Part shown: piece after piece, positions 1-12,760 of the stretch | Layout: every line of letters starts with the position of its first letter | How positions within the stretch are numbered: position 1 is the first letter of the stretch | Source: Myoxocephalus aenaeus | Taxonomy: Eukaryota > Chordata > Actinopteri > Perciformes > Cottidae | Assembly: GCA_038501785.1 (NCBI GenBank) | Contig: JBAMJR010000089.1 | Location: 8,618,501 to 8,682,500 of the forward strand | Direction: 5' to 3' | DNA: 64,000 nucleotides | Program-made: the position numbers and the translations under genes | Notes under the pieces: model-generated | What the model was told of the DNA's origin: nothing | Database searches by the model: none | The model's input: only the letters and a program-made list of their open reading frames with translations

Positions 1-1340
1 ACGACAGGCATGAATTTTTAAGTAAATTTATGTCGACGTTAATGAACCAATAGTAACAGCCACCTGCTCATCGCAGAATACAAATAGACTGCAGCATCAG
101 CTGACAACAAACCAGCACACAGCCAGCATTCTTCCCTCTGTGTAATCCTTTCTTTCTCTGGTACACATCAAAGAAATGAAAGGAAGTTTTGTGTAAAGTT
201 AAGCAGGCGATAAATTGAAATCTGGCATTTGTCAAGATGGTATCCCATAGTTTGTCAATCTGTCGTTCCATTACCTCACTGCAGCTATAATTCCTATTTA
301 AGCTTTCTGAAATAGGCTAACCCCCCAATGTGAGCTCAGGCCTCTGCTGGGGTTTGGTACAAACATGGACAAACAACTGGACTTACGCTAACGATACCCG
401 AGTGTCTGTCCAGAAGCTAAAACAATATCTTTTCCAATAAATTTTTTTAATAGTCAGGGGCGATCTCCAAAATAATTCATCTTATAATTAGAGATGTAAC
501 AGATTTAGCTACTTGCCGCTTTCCATTAGCACTCAGCAAGTAGACACAAACACTAAAACAGTCAAATTTCCTAAAACCCATCTTCAAATAACTTGCTTTG
601 TTCGTACAACAGTGGAAAACCAAAGCTATTCAAGGTTACCATCAATTACTATTTTTTTTTTTTTTTTTTTTTAAATCAGCTAATCCTCTCTTTTTAGAAG
701 CTAGAACAAAGAAATATTTGGCATTTTTGTTGAGAAAATGCCAATGAATCGACTAATTGTTGCACCTATGGCTTCATGTATAGTGATAGACGAAAAGACA
801 AAACATAGAAGTGACGGTAAGATGGCGGATACAAATATAAACCCAGATCCTTTCAAATTAGACCTGACTGGACTTAAAATCCATCACTTTGAGAAATACA
901 ATCTTTTTATGACAATCTTTCATTCAACCAAATAAGCCAAAGTTTTCAAATAAAAACTTGACGAAGTGGTATAAAAACTTGACTAAATAATTTACTTGCA
1001 AGATATTTACGAAATTTAAAGAATTATGACATCATTTGCACTCTTAAATCCAGGACTCTCAAAAGATAGTCAGGTCTGTGAAGCCAAAACCATCAGTCCC
1101 AATTCATAGAAACATTAAAGGTAAGATCAGGAGCCATCTGTCTGTTTAAATTCATAATCTTGTTTAATTTTTACTGCCAATCAATGCCAGTTTTCAGCAC
1201 TTGACAGTTTTCAATAAGAAATAATTTATCTCTCTACAAATTAGACATAACAGGGAGCTTAAGGCAGACAATAAACTGGCAACATTATGTGCAGACAGCA
1301 CACATACAACCTTTCAAATATTATGCCATATGTTTTGGGT

Positions 1341-1346
1341 GCGCAC

Positions 1347-1378
<32 letters not shown>

Positions 1379-1379
1379 C
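1341..1379. repeat. (CA)n microsatellite
   Basis: Nearly pure AC dinucleotides with two CG interruptions at the left, in a radil intron. Confidence 0.95.
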
Positions 1380-2248
1380 TCTGTAATAGGCTTATGTCTA
1401 GGCATACAGTAATCTATGTGCGAGGCATCGTAAACGAACGAGACATCACTTAACTTCTCAGCAAGTGTGTCATAATGCTTCAAAGCGGCTGGTTTACAAA
1501 CACACACTACTCCTTAAACACAGATAAGTCACTGGACACTCAAACAAACAGTCCGAAAAGCTGTCACAACACGCACGTACAAACACACAATCATACGAAT
1601 CCGGGAGCTTCTGCACCACGTCACATCTCTTTCTGAGTTGCCATAAAATCAAGCCAACAGAGTGAGTGTTGCAGAGCGCTCGGTGCGAACGTCAGCGTTA
1701 CCTGCCGCAAACTCACTTCACTGTTACCATGGACACCAGCAGTGGAGAAATGTCAATGAGCGACCAAAAAAAAAAAAAAAAGAAAAGAGGAGCGAGGGAG
1801 AGAAAGAGAAAGCCAGACGGATGGAGAGAGGGAGGTGGAGACGAGGAGGGGAACAGGGGAGCCTCTGCATGAATATAAAGGTATTTCTCCTTCTCCCTTT
1901 GCCAGACATGTGATCTCTCCTGTCTCCATTGGCTAATGAAGACATATGGTGTGTATTTGTGTGGCTAGAGATACAGGGGGAGGGTGTGGAGAGGTTGGAA
2001 GTGATGGGTGGTCGGACACATGGATAAAGCCGGGGGTAAATTACTATTTTCTGTATTTAGACAGTGTAGTAGACTATTAGCAAGGTTATCACAACAACTA
2101 AATGGCCTTCCAGCCTTTTACCCTTCACTTTGACCTTTTCCCCATCCTCCCCCACCTCCCCTACTCTATCGCCTCTCTCTCCTCCAATCCCACCTCTACT
2201 CTTCTTTGTCTCACCCCCTGATGGCCAGATGGAAGGAAGGAAGGCAAG

Positions 2249-2302
2249 GAGGAGGAGGAGGAGGAGGAGGAGGAGGAGGAGGAGGAGGAGGAGGAGGAGG
2301 AG
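2249..2302. repeat. (GGA)n trinucleotide repeat
   Basis: About eighteen AGG/GGA units. The long Arg or Leu runs they produce in translation are artefacts of the repeat. Confidence 0.95.
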
Positions 2303-2399
2303 GCGGCAGACAGAATGCAGATAGGAGAAGGGCATAGAGGACAAATCTGTGTTAGTCTCTGTCAAAATGCTGACAAGGACACAAGGACACACTCACTTT

Positions 2400-2401
<2 letters not shown>

Positions 2402-2435
<34 letters not shown>
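2402..2435. repeat. (CA)n microsatellite beside radil exon 11
   Basis: CA dinucleotides about 30 nt beyond the donor of the exon at 2466-2589, within the intron. Confidence 0.95.
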
Positions 2436-2438
<3 letters not shown>

Positions 2439-2465
2439 CAAATCCTGAGGGAGGTCTGTGTGTAC

Positions 2466-5378
2466 CTTTGTCCATTAGCTGGTTAAACAGCGACACGTTG
2501 GAGAAGAAGAAGAGGTAAGCGAACATCTGAGCCTGAATCTCGGGATGGACCTGGTAGCCCTGCAAAAGCTCCTGGCCATTCTGAAACACCTGCACAAAGA
2601 AATATGCAAAAACACAGGTGAGCATAGAAATACTGTTGCTATGAAAAGACACTATTGTTGCCCATGTCAAATGTATATTATATACACACACTCTGTATTG
2701 GCAGTTTCCATCTCTTTATTGAAGCTATATGATGTTTACACCAAGTAAAAACACCTATGGTGGCACTTTTCCATCAAATGGAAATATTCTCGTGTCTAGT
2801 GAATCACTTTAGGTTTAAAGGTTAACCGAATGTCAGAAAGGTCCAAACTAATTATGTTAGAATAAGACACAATAATTTAAATTAGAAATACAATGTGGAA
2901 TAAGAAGACGGCGTTTAGCCGCCGTGACCTTGATTTCTTGCTGCATGAAGCAAAAATAAAGACGGAGGTCAACGATCCCCTCTGACCTGTACCGTGTCTC
3001 ATTCTTTGCAGAACATCCCCCTTCAGGTGCAGTTGACAGTTATTTTATACACATGCCGTTCATAAATCATAAGATATGTAATGTTATCTCTATCAATATT
3101 TATTAATGAATTACTATCCTATAAATGTCTTTGTCACTTTGCCATTTCTATGCATCTGTTCTGCAGAGAAAAGATTAGTTAGTTCACCAAAACAAGTTGA
3201 TTTTTGCATCATCTTTACTGTGCGTACTTCACAAAACATGTTTCTCTTTTCCACAGGGCCATGACAAAATATTCTGATTCTGAAATAGAATAATTTAGGA
3301 TTTTTTGTATTTTTTACTTTATTCTTTAAGAATGTTCACGTCCCTAATACTCTATCATTAGATAAGATGTTTGGTTTCTCCACAGAATATTCATTACATT
3401 TAAGTCCCCCTCCACCCAGCACACAAACACTGAGAATGGACATTTCAGTGAAGTTAGAGACATCTGTTGAGCAGTTTAACCTTTTAAATTAACAATATGT
3501 CATAGATGTTGGATTTTTCAATAAGGGAGAAGGAGTAAACGCAATTGTACGATTTTTTAAGCAGATCATTTTTATGTCATTTTTTATTCAGAAGCTGAGT
3601 TTTGTTTTGTCTTAAAACATGTTTGGTAGGATCTATAAATTAGGATTTAAAAACAAATCTATACTAGCTATTTAAAAATGTTAAGTGGACAAAAGAAGAA
3701 ATAATTTATGAAATAAAAAAAATATAGATTTCTGACACATTAAGACTATTAAAAATCCATTGCATTTTCATGATCCTGACAACCCTAACTGTACAACAAT
3801 GTGCTTACCTGCAGGACCCTGCGTACAGGTTCAGGAAACCCGACACCTCCTTTCCAGCAGGGCTCAGAGCTGTCGACTGGGAATGGATTACAGTCCAACA
3901 AACCTGGCAACACCACATAAAGAGCCTGGACACAGACACACAAACACAATGATGAAAGTGATCTGGAATTGCAATATAACCTCATCTAGTCATACATTGT
4001 TTGTGAGTGAAAGTGAGAGTGAGAGAGAGGTCTTCTGTGTTAATGAGAGTTGCCATCCAGCCCATTAAAAATGTGTCATTGGTGGATATAGTAGATACCT
4101 TGGTGATATAGTAGACACATTGCTGGAAAGTGTACATGATCACTTCTTCCAAGATAGTCATCGCCTCCTCGTTGGCTGAGATGGTCGCAGATAGCAGCGA
4201 CTCCTTTGACCCTAAACACAGATGACACAGATAGAGACGTACTTAAGAGGCAGTGGGAGGGAGAGATGTAGCTGCATCACTGTCTTCTGTATGTCAGAGT
4301 GAGTAATGACTCCTCATTCAGACTCTTCGAGTGCGTGTGTGTACGTGTGTGTGTGTGTGTACCTTGCAGTGTCTCTATGCTGTGTGTGTACGCTGGTGCT
4401 CGTTGCTGTATGAAGTAGAGGATCTCGATGGAGTTGGACATCCAGAAGAAGATGGTCTGCAGGTCTGGGATCAAGTCTGAGATACTGAGCAGAGACAGGG
4501 TGCCCGGGTCTTGGCTACGTGGACACACACACACACAAAGAGTGAAGGGTTAAACACAGTTAGGGAGACATACTAACACACCAAAATACCTACTCAAACA
4601 CGGTACATGAGCACACGTGCTCTCTTTCTGTTGGAAAGCGATACTCACTGCTGAGCTTGCTTCTGAGCCAGCTCCTTTGTCCTCTCCTGCAAGACAGACA
4701 CACACAGCAATTAAGCGCTCATTAAACTTTTAGGATGTGCGTAGGAGAACCAAGCTTCATGACTCCATCCCTAAGCTGCAGAAAGAAATACCACTACTAC
4801 AAAACCTAACACACTCACACTGACGCATGTTGATAATTACTTGGTGCCTCACTGGACTGGATAAAGGCTTAACTCTATTTATAAGACGACCCCCCTTCTT
4901 TCCCCTCCAATACCTATTTTAGGATAAAAGGTAGAAAACCCTTAGAATAAAACACAGTAAGCTGTACCATATTCTGGGTTTCCCAGCAGTGATTTAAAAC
5001 AGAGGCAGACCACCTCACCCTAATATCAAAAGTGTAAACATTCGGAAAAAGAAGTAGAGCACACAGCAAATTCCATATATTTAAGTCAGATAAAGACACA
5101 ACATGACAAGCTATGTGATCAACTCAAAGAGAATCAGCCTTGATCAGTACATTCAGCATTTTTTATATATCTACATCCAAAAACGTTTTCTGTGGTGGCA
5201 GTTGCGATGGATACATACAATGAATTGTATAGGCAGCATATTGTGTGTGTGCCGGTCTGTAATACAGTACAAAACATGTGATATGCAACCCTGTTTAACT
5301 ATTCACCTGACATGGCTCACCAGTTTCTCTCCACATGAGGTCATCTTAAGCAGAGACTAAAGTACCACAGAGACAGGT

Positions 5379-5415
<37 letters not shown>

Positions 5416-8400
5416 TAGACAGAGAGACAGAGAGAGAGAGAGAGAGAGACAGGTAGACAGAGAGAGAGAGAGACAGAGAGAGACAGGTAGACAGAGAGAC
5501 AGAGAGAGAGAAAGAGAGAGACAGGTAGACACACACACACACATACAGAGGTAGACACACAGACAGACAGACAGACGTAGACAGACAGAGAGAGACAGGT
5601 GTCTGTCTCTCTGTCTGTCTACGTCTGTCTGTCTCTGTCTACGTCTGTCTGTCTGTCTGTCTCTGTCTGTCTGTCTGTCTGACAGACACACACACACACA
5701 GACAGACGTAGACAGACAGAGAGGGAGAGAGACAGACGGAGAGACAGAGACAGAGAGAGACAGACACCTGTCTCTCTCTGTCTGTCTACGTCTGTCTGTC
5801 TGCGTCTGTCTGTCTGCGTCTGTCAGACAGACAGACGCAGACAGACGCAGACAGACAGACGTAGACAGACAGAGAGGGAGAGAGACAGATGGAGAGAGAG
5901 AGGTAGACACACAGACAGAGAGAGACAGACACCTGTCTGTCTACGTCTGTCTGACAGACAAAGAGGGAGAGAGAGAGAGAGACAGACGGAGAGAGAGAGA
6001 GACAGGCCCGCACCGCAGACAGAGAGATTAAGAGACAGGTAGACAGACGGACACAGAGAGAATGAGAGAGTGACAGACAGATACAGAGAGAGACAGGCAA
6101 AGAGACAGGCTAGACACACAGACGGGCACTGACCCATGCGATGGTCTGGATTCGTCGGACAATCTTAAGCAGTAGTTTTCCAAAACTCCCAGGTGGGAAG
6201 GTTGAAGCCGAGTGTTGAATGCACAGACACAGCAGGTAGGCAGGCGTCAGCTTATGGTCGTCTCCTGGGAAGGACTTTACAGGTTCAGTACACTCAAGTT
6301 ATAAAACTATACATTTTCTCATTTAACTCTCGAGGTTTCTTACTATTTTTGCGGATCACACTTTTTTTAAAAAAAGAATTTGAACTACTTTTGATCTCAG
6401 AAACCGCTGAAAACTGCCGACACTGAGGTCTGTGGAGTAACAAGGACACTGAACAAGGACATGCTTTTCATGGACACTTCTTACTATAAATACCTTCAGA
6501 CTACACAAACACAATACTGGATGAAATGGGACTCACTAGATATCACGAGAGGAGTGTGAGATTTCTTTTTGTAATTCTAGTGAAATTACATTTAATTGCA
6601 ACTCAATACATCTACTGAGATAAAAACATTGCATAAGGGAAATGGCCATCTTGTATTGTCTATCATATTATTAACATAAATCAGATCACAGACCTCCAGG
6701 TTCGATGAGAGACACGATCCTGTTCAAAAGCTGGTCTTCATGAGTCGGGTCAAAGTCCAGCTGTAGCCTTCTTTTCTGACCTCCTCCCCCTCCTCTTCCT
6801 CCTCCTCCTTCCCCTCCGGACAAACTATGGGGCGCTCCAGCTGCCGTCCCCCCGCTGCGGGGTTTCACCAGGTGAGGTTTGAAGCTGCGTCTGACTGCAG
6901 GAACACTGGACACCTGCGCCGCTCTGTCCTTTAACACAGAGCCGCACATCTTACAAGTCTGAGCGCCGCCCTCTCCCTCCTCCAGCCCTGCATCGTAAAG
7001 CTGCCCAAGGGAGCGAAGGCGTGCCAAGGTCTGAGCAGGCAAGGGCTTAGCGCCCGTGGGGTCCTTGTACAGGAAGATGTAATGCGCTCCGAAGGAGAGC
7101 AGGTCACCGTGTCGCAGCGTGGTGGAGCGCTCGCAGCGGGAAAAGTTCACCAGAACTGTGGCGTGGAGCACTGGCTCGACAGCAACACAGGACCGCTGGC
7201 TCTCCCCGAGCTCCTCTCCCTTGTTGTTGTTGTTGGCATGCCGGCGGGGCGCTGGGACTCGGCGCAGGCGGCAGTGGAGGGGCAGGATGTCAGGAGAGAA
7301 GAGGCAGATGTTGGGGCGAGCTGACGGAGTCTCCTGACCGACGGTGTGCTGCTCTCTGTTCAGCAGGTACACCAAACAGTCCTGCCACACACAGCACACA
7401 TAATATCACATCATCTGACATTTTGGACGTCTCTACACACACACAGCACACATAATATCACATCATCTGACATTTTGGACGTCTCTAACGCAACGCATGA
7501 ACCTTTTCCCTTTCCTCACCTGCCGATTGTATCCCTGCAGCAGCAGGAGGTGCGGGGACTGGTAAAGCGAGTGCTTCCCCTCCTCTTTCCTCCGGCCGCT
7601 GGAGGCCGCATCACGATCCCGACCCCTTAAGGGCCCTGGCAGGGTGGAGTAATAACGCTTGGGCTCGTCTCCCACTCCCAGCTGCACAGAAGCACACATG
7701 CATTCAGGATTTCATTGGCAACAGTTACAATGACCATCAATTACCCTGACTGGGCTTCAGTGCGAGGGCCCCACCTGGTTGAGGCTGGTCTCGCTGAGGC
7801 TCCGGCAGAAGGATGAGTTGCTGGATCGGGGCAGGGTCAGCGTCCCCTTCGCCCTGTTCCTCTGGAGCTTACGAGCCTGAGCATTAATGTCTACAGGGAG
7901 GCAGAGAGGAGGCGTGAGAGAGAGAAACAAGTAGGGGGAGAGAAGAGCATGAGAGAGAACAGGTGGAGAATAATAAAAAAAAAAAAAGGATCAAAAGGGA
8001 GAGGCCGAGCAGGGAGAAGGGGCGGTTGAGGACACAGGGAAAGTAGAAAATGAGACATGACATGTGCATTGTTGGCATGTATGTCTGACTCATGAGTGAA
8101 ATCTGGGTACAGTACAGAAGTGCATTGACAGCCATGTGTGAGCTGAGTGGAAACATCAGAAAACAAACCAGTCAGATGGAGTAAATGGTGCTGGATGGAG
8201 CAGCACACGTAACATTGAACCTGATGGAAGGTGAACTGAGCAGGTCCTCATGACTAACTTGTGGCCATGCGATGGCTCTGCACGCACGCACGCACACACA
8301 CACACAGGTTGAATCACTGGCAATGGGGGTGGCGCTGGTGACAACGCAGGTAGAGGTGGTCTCCATGGCAATGACTGACAGCCACCCTACCTGAGGCCAG

Positions 8401-10657
8401 TCCCCACCTTTAGAGCTGGACTGTACCACTCGACCAGACCGCAGGGGGGAGCTCCTGTGTTTGCCCAGCCCGGACCGACCCATTAGAGCCGCCAGGAATT
8501 GGGAGGTTTTGGGCCCTACAGCAGGGTGGGAGGAGTTAGGGAGAGGGGGGGAAGCTGAGAAAACACCCCCTCACCAAAACACCAAGCACAGAATAACCTC
8601 CTTACACACACACACACACACCTCATCATCCGCACACCACAAGACGCACATGCACTGTGAAGCAAAAAAAGAGTCTGTGGTGCTTCGAGTGAGTAACATC
8701 GGCAGTTAGTAAGGAGAGATATAGTTAAAGGTATGAGGTACAGGATTTCCCCCTCGAACATATCGCTGTCAAATTATTAAGATATCACATTCGATGTCAA
8801 GCAACAGCTGCATTTTTACATTTCAAACTATAACACCTATAATCCACTTGGTGCTTTCATTTAGGTCGATTTGGGTGTTTTTGTCTTTGATTTAAATAAT
8901 TACTGAAACCAGCAGAGTCGTGAATGTAGATTGCGTGACTGAGGGATATTACAATTAATTTGGCTGTGATATGTTCATGTAATTAATGAAAATCCTACAG
9001 TACCTTTAAAGTGCTATCTCAAAGTCAAAAAGTGTGTGTAAAAATACACACAATTCACACATGTGCATGCACGCTCGCACATACACCAGGGGAGGAAAAA
9101 ACAGGACAGAGAAGTAAAGAGAAAGAGACTCCAGGGTTTGTGCAAATTTTCTAAACACTACAACACAAAAGAGAAAAGGTTAGCGTGAAAATGAAAATAT
9201 TTGTATTAATATGTATAAATTGATAAACCAGTTTGTATCCCAAAAGGCATTTGCTGTGCTTATATTTGTGTTGTGACGTCTCTAAGCACAGTGAGTAAAG
9301 CTTTTGCAGGAGTCCTGCTGTAGATTCTCACAAGCACACAAAATGCATATTAATCCCTGGTTGAAATAGTCCCCATAGGCACCATTGTTTTTTTAGTAAT
9401 GTCAAATCTACAGTGAGCAGCCATTGTAGAAAATTACCAATTTTCATGTGAAACAGTGGATAGGGGCTTCCCTGTGATAATAAACACACAAAAAGGAGGG
9501 ACCCGTCATATGAAGAAAAGAGCATAATAAATGTGTTAATTATATGCACAAATACAGTCACTCAAGGGCCCTTTCTTTCTTCTTCTTCTTTTTAAACAAA
9601 CGCTTCAAGAGTGTTGGCCTTTTCATAGTAATTGTTGACCATTAGAAAACAGAATAGCACCAACCGTATCCTTTTTCATGGCTTTTACAGGGTTGGTTAA
9701 CATTGTTTTGTGACCTGCTGTACCGTGCAAGAATAAAAATAAAAAAAGATTGTTGGCCGACTCTCTGGCTGCCACACAAGTTGACATAGCAACCAGTAAA
9801 CCCTGGCGTGCTTCGTGAGAAACGTTAGTGTGGCTGCAAAGTGAAATGTGCGACTGTGAGGCTGAACATACCATCTCCCTGAACACTGTGGTACACTAAC
9901 TGGGTGTTTCGAAATGTCTTCAACAGGATGCACAAGGGAGAGTGTATGCGTCTGCGTGTGTGTGTGAAAATGGCAAACTTTTCATCCATCATCAGTAAAC
10001 CAATCTACATAAAAGGTCACTTCATGGTTCATGCAGACATATATTAATATTACTGCATTGCAGATGTAAAGTCCGTAGTTAACAGTAGTTTTACAACAGA
10101 GTTTGTGCAATTTGTTTGCACATTATCTCTTAAAATGTATCTCCAGAATAGAGTGAATCTCTCCCGGAAACTTCAGCATCAGTTGAGTGTACACAGTTCA
10201 GGTGTGATACAGTAGTGGTCTGCAGGTATTTGACATTGTGTCTGTAATAGGAAATGTGTCATTCATGAAAACACTAGAGTGCCCACACCCATCCACACCG
10301 CCGGCTGCAGAGGATTCAGCTTTCACTCAATCAATCGACCAGCTGCACATGCATTTCCACTGCACTGTTTTGTCTGTCTGTGTTTTTCTTTAAGTGCTCA
10401 ATTGCACATGCACGTTTTTCATAAAAATTAACCCCTGTCTTTACAGAACAGCACTTCCACATGAAAAAAAAAACACGGGCTATTACCCAGGAACAACCTC
10501 TACTGTGCAGGATAATAACTGTGACGAAAGCTCTTATTCTGCATCTCCACACACGCACACTGCAGAGGAGGTAACGAGCTGTGCTTTTCTGCTGAGTTTG
10601 ACATGTCAAGAAAGGAAGGGAATTAGACCAGCTGCTCTGTGTGTGCGTGCGTGTCTT

Positions 10658-10690
<33 letters not shown>

Positions 10691-11918
10691 CTCCTCACCA
10701 GCAGTGATGGTGTCCTTCTCCTTGGCGTTGAATTCCTCCACCTCTGCTCTCCTGCGCAGCTCAAATCTGCGAGCGTGTCCTTCTCGGGGTTTCCAAAGCT
10801 CTTGCAGCAACAGAGGCTTTTCGTTGTCCCCCAGCGCACGCAAGCATTCAGTTCGCCACCCCCCTCCTCCGATCCCGCCTCCGTCCTCCAAGTGGCCGAT
10901 CACGTCGCACAGGACGTAAGAGTGGGCCGCGTTCTTGTTCAGGGAGTAGCGCTCGAGTGCCTCTTTGACCAGCTCCTGCGCACTGGAGCGCGGGGTGGCC
11001 AGGACGCTCTTGTAGTTGGCACCGGCACAAATTTCATCTCCAAAGATCTTCAGCACCCCGGGGGCCGAGCTCTGCGTGGAGAGTTCAGCTGGGTCGTCCG
11101 CCGGTCGCTCTGGGGGTTCAGTCGTCGAGCGCCGGTCCCCACGAGTGTTTGTTCCGGTTTCTACTGGGACCCGGTCTCTGTAACTCAGAGTACGGTACAG
11201 GACCTGGTGACAGACAAACAATACTGAATGCACATTAGGCCCACTGTATCACAGACAGTATGCATTTCTTTCATTGTATATTAAAAGGATCAGTTCAACA
11301 AAATAACAAATTACATAGTTTGAGGCATCAAAGCATTGGAAGAGTGAGGCTGTACCCGATCACAGCTTTGAGCCAAATGTACTAGATGCTAACATCAGCG
11401 TGCTCAAAGTGATAACGTTAACATGCTGAAGTTTTGCAGGAATAATGGCTGCGGTTGAATTGTTTTTTTTGCTTGGGAAGGTTTCTATCTGAGGGAAATG
11501 ACCCAAAAGTATCTAAGTGGCAGCCATGATCGGAGCTGGTTGAATTCCCTCAACACTTCCTTTCATAGAAAAGGAGGCAATGCCGTCCCACAATTCCTTG
11601 CAGCAGAACCACCGCCCTAAACTGCATCAACAACATCCGCCATCACACAAATATGTGACTTGATGCAAGTGCAGTTGGAATTGTCTTAACATGTCCTTAC
11701 GAGTTCTCCTTCACATCTTTTCTTAACCTTGTTTGTAATTTGGGTGAACTGGCCCGTTAAGGTAATAGTATTGTTAGATATAGTGCAGAGCCAAACACTT
11801 CCCTAAAAACTGTATTAACATTTGCTTGAGTGCGTTTGTTTCCATCATATAATTTGACCTTCTTTTTTTTTTTTTTTTTTACTTTGATTGGTCTTTAGAG
11901 ATTGAAAGACTGAAATGG

Positions 11919-11975
<57 letters not shown>

Positions 11976-12068
11976 TGTACGTACCTGTGTGAAGGTCCTG
12001 CTCTGGCGTTTCAAGCGGCTCTTGGACGGTAGGGACATACTGGCCCCAGAGGAAGAGCCGTAGAACAT
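2466..12068 (-). CDS. radil: Ras-associating and dilute domain-containing protein (Radil), 3' end missing
   Basis: Rap1/Ras effector that promotes integrin-mediated adhesion and, in zebrafish, neural crest migration. Coding exons in reading order: 11985-12068, 10699-11203, 7775-7890, 7520-7681, 6694-7381, 6134-6264, 4649-4686, 4363-4514, 4099-4211, 3809-3925, 2466-2589. All junctions are GT-AG and phases agree, giving 743 codons of a family length near 1,075. The start MFYG, followed by a KSRLKRQSR motif, matches the vertebrate RADIL N-terminus rather than RASIP1. The RA domain covers about residues 76-185 (VLKIFGDEICAG, EKPLLLQELWKPREG). An FHA-like region covers about 280-400 (SLYQSPHLLLLQGY, HTVGQETPS, LRHGDLLSFG). 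The DIL domain starts near residue 520 (DLIPDLQTIFFWMSNSIE). The remaining DIL and the PDZ domain must lie left of the window. Upstream mmd2 has the same orientation, as in human. Exon coordinates are hand-read; family identity is firm. Confidence 0.93.
5374..6110. repeat. Complex GA / CAGA / TCTG satellite with inverted segments
   Basis: The stretch starts with GAGA tracts broken by ACAGGTAGAC units. From about 5560 it alternates blocks of CAGA-rich and TCTG-rich sequence, so that long stretches are the reverse complement of their neighbours. It lies inside the radil intron between exons 4649-4686 and 6134-6264 and ends only about 25 bp from the latter. The several open frames of Ser/Leu/Val here are products of the repeat. 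Confidence 0.93.
7386..7487. repeat. Two tandem copies of a 52-bp unit in a radil intron
   Basis: The segment from CACACACAGCACAC to GGACGTCTCTA occurs twice with a 52-bp period and almost no differences. It fills most of the 138-bp intron between exons 7520-7681 and 6694-7381. A second, near-identical copy suggests recent duplication. Confidence 0.9.
8391..8515 (-). other. radil: Candidate cassette exon in radil intron 2
   Basis: On the minus strand a strong polypyrimidine tract ends in CTGTAG. It is followed by 125 nt, open in the phase that continues radil exon 2 (41 codons after the split glycine codon, including FLAALMGRSGLGKHR), and then CAG|GTAGGG. Because 125 is not a multiple of three, including it shifts exon 3 (7775-7890) into a frame that stops within that exon. 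It has no counterpart in the RADIL proteins I know. It may be a poison exon, an alternative end, or chance. Confidence 0.33.
11351..11450. mobile_element. Fragment of a dispersed teleost repeat (GCTAACAT-rich)
   Basis: It contains the string 'gatgctaacatcagcgtgct' and TTAACATGCTGA, characteristic of a repeat I recognise from many teleost genomes. A related piece in the opposite orientation lies near 19110-19285. Family assignment is from memory. Confidence 0.5.
11920..11972. repeat. (TG)n microsatellite next to radil exon 1 donor
   Basis: About 26 TG units. In the transcript this is a CA repeat starting about a dozen nucleotides inside the intron after the donor at 11984. Confidence 0.97.
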
Positions 12069-12326
12069 GGTGCTGCTGTTGGCTTCACAAACTCCACAAC
12101 TGTTGAGCGAGGAAATACATTTTAAATATTCTACTTGACCCCATTGGGAAGGATTCAAACAAACAGTCACACACACTCAAACGCTCGCACGCAAAAACAA
12201 GTCCATGCATAAAAGGTGACGATGGACTCACAGCTACATCTGACACTTACTTGTGAAACATTTGTAGATCTGGAAGGTAAAGAAAATCTCCCCTAAATCT
12301 ACATAAAATGTAGTCAACATAAACAA

Positions 12327-12331
<5 letters not shown>

Positions 12332-12403
<72 letters not shown>
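12332..12403. repeat. (TG)36 microsatellite
   Basis: Pure TG dinucleotides in the long 5' intron of radil. Confidence 0.97.
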
Positions 12404-12404
<1 letters not shown>

Positions 12405-12760
12405 ATTACCGTGATGCTGTTCCGTATCGTCACAGCACAGGTAGGATGATGCAGTTGAGGGTCAGATGCTTTTCATTTCACCGTCACCTTTCACACTGAA
12501 GAAGCACAAATGACAAGACGATGTTCATGTTAGTTTACAGCAAAACTGAAGAGTTCCTGTTGAGTTCTGGATCACTGAGGTTAACTTATTTGACAGATTT
12601 CCTCGGATTTAGAAAATATCGCTGTGGCTTTGAGCTTTTTCATTGATTTATTTCATAGAGCTCAGCTTTTTCACACAGAGCCACAATTGCAATTAAACAT
12701 AATTGTCTGAGTTCTGGGAAAAACGTGCAGATGAATAGATTTTGTAGAAAAAAACATTTT

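Larger units (their letters stand above)
1..2465 (-). other. radil: radil intron, running off the left edge
   Basis: This stretch lies downstream (minus-strand sense) of the last radil exon in the window. I looked for the rest of the DIL domain and for the PDZ domain and found neither, so the next exon is beyond position 1. It holds a CA repeat, a T tract at 652-672, a GGA repeat and a CA repeat. The short open frames here are low-complexity or lack splice signals. Confidence 0.6.

Noticed and set aside
5341..6137. Several open frames of 100-190 codons rich in Ser, Leu and Val
   Set aside because: They are translations of the GA/CAGA/TCTG satellite and have no protein character.
10394..11227. 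277-codon plus-strand open frame
   Set aside because: It is the antisense of radil exon 2, whose minus-strand reading has a clear RA domain and splice sites.
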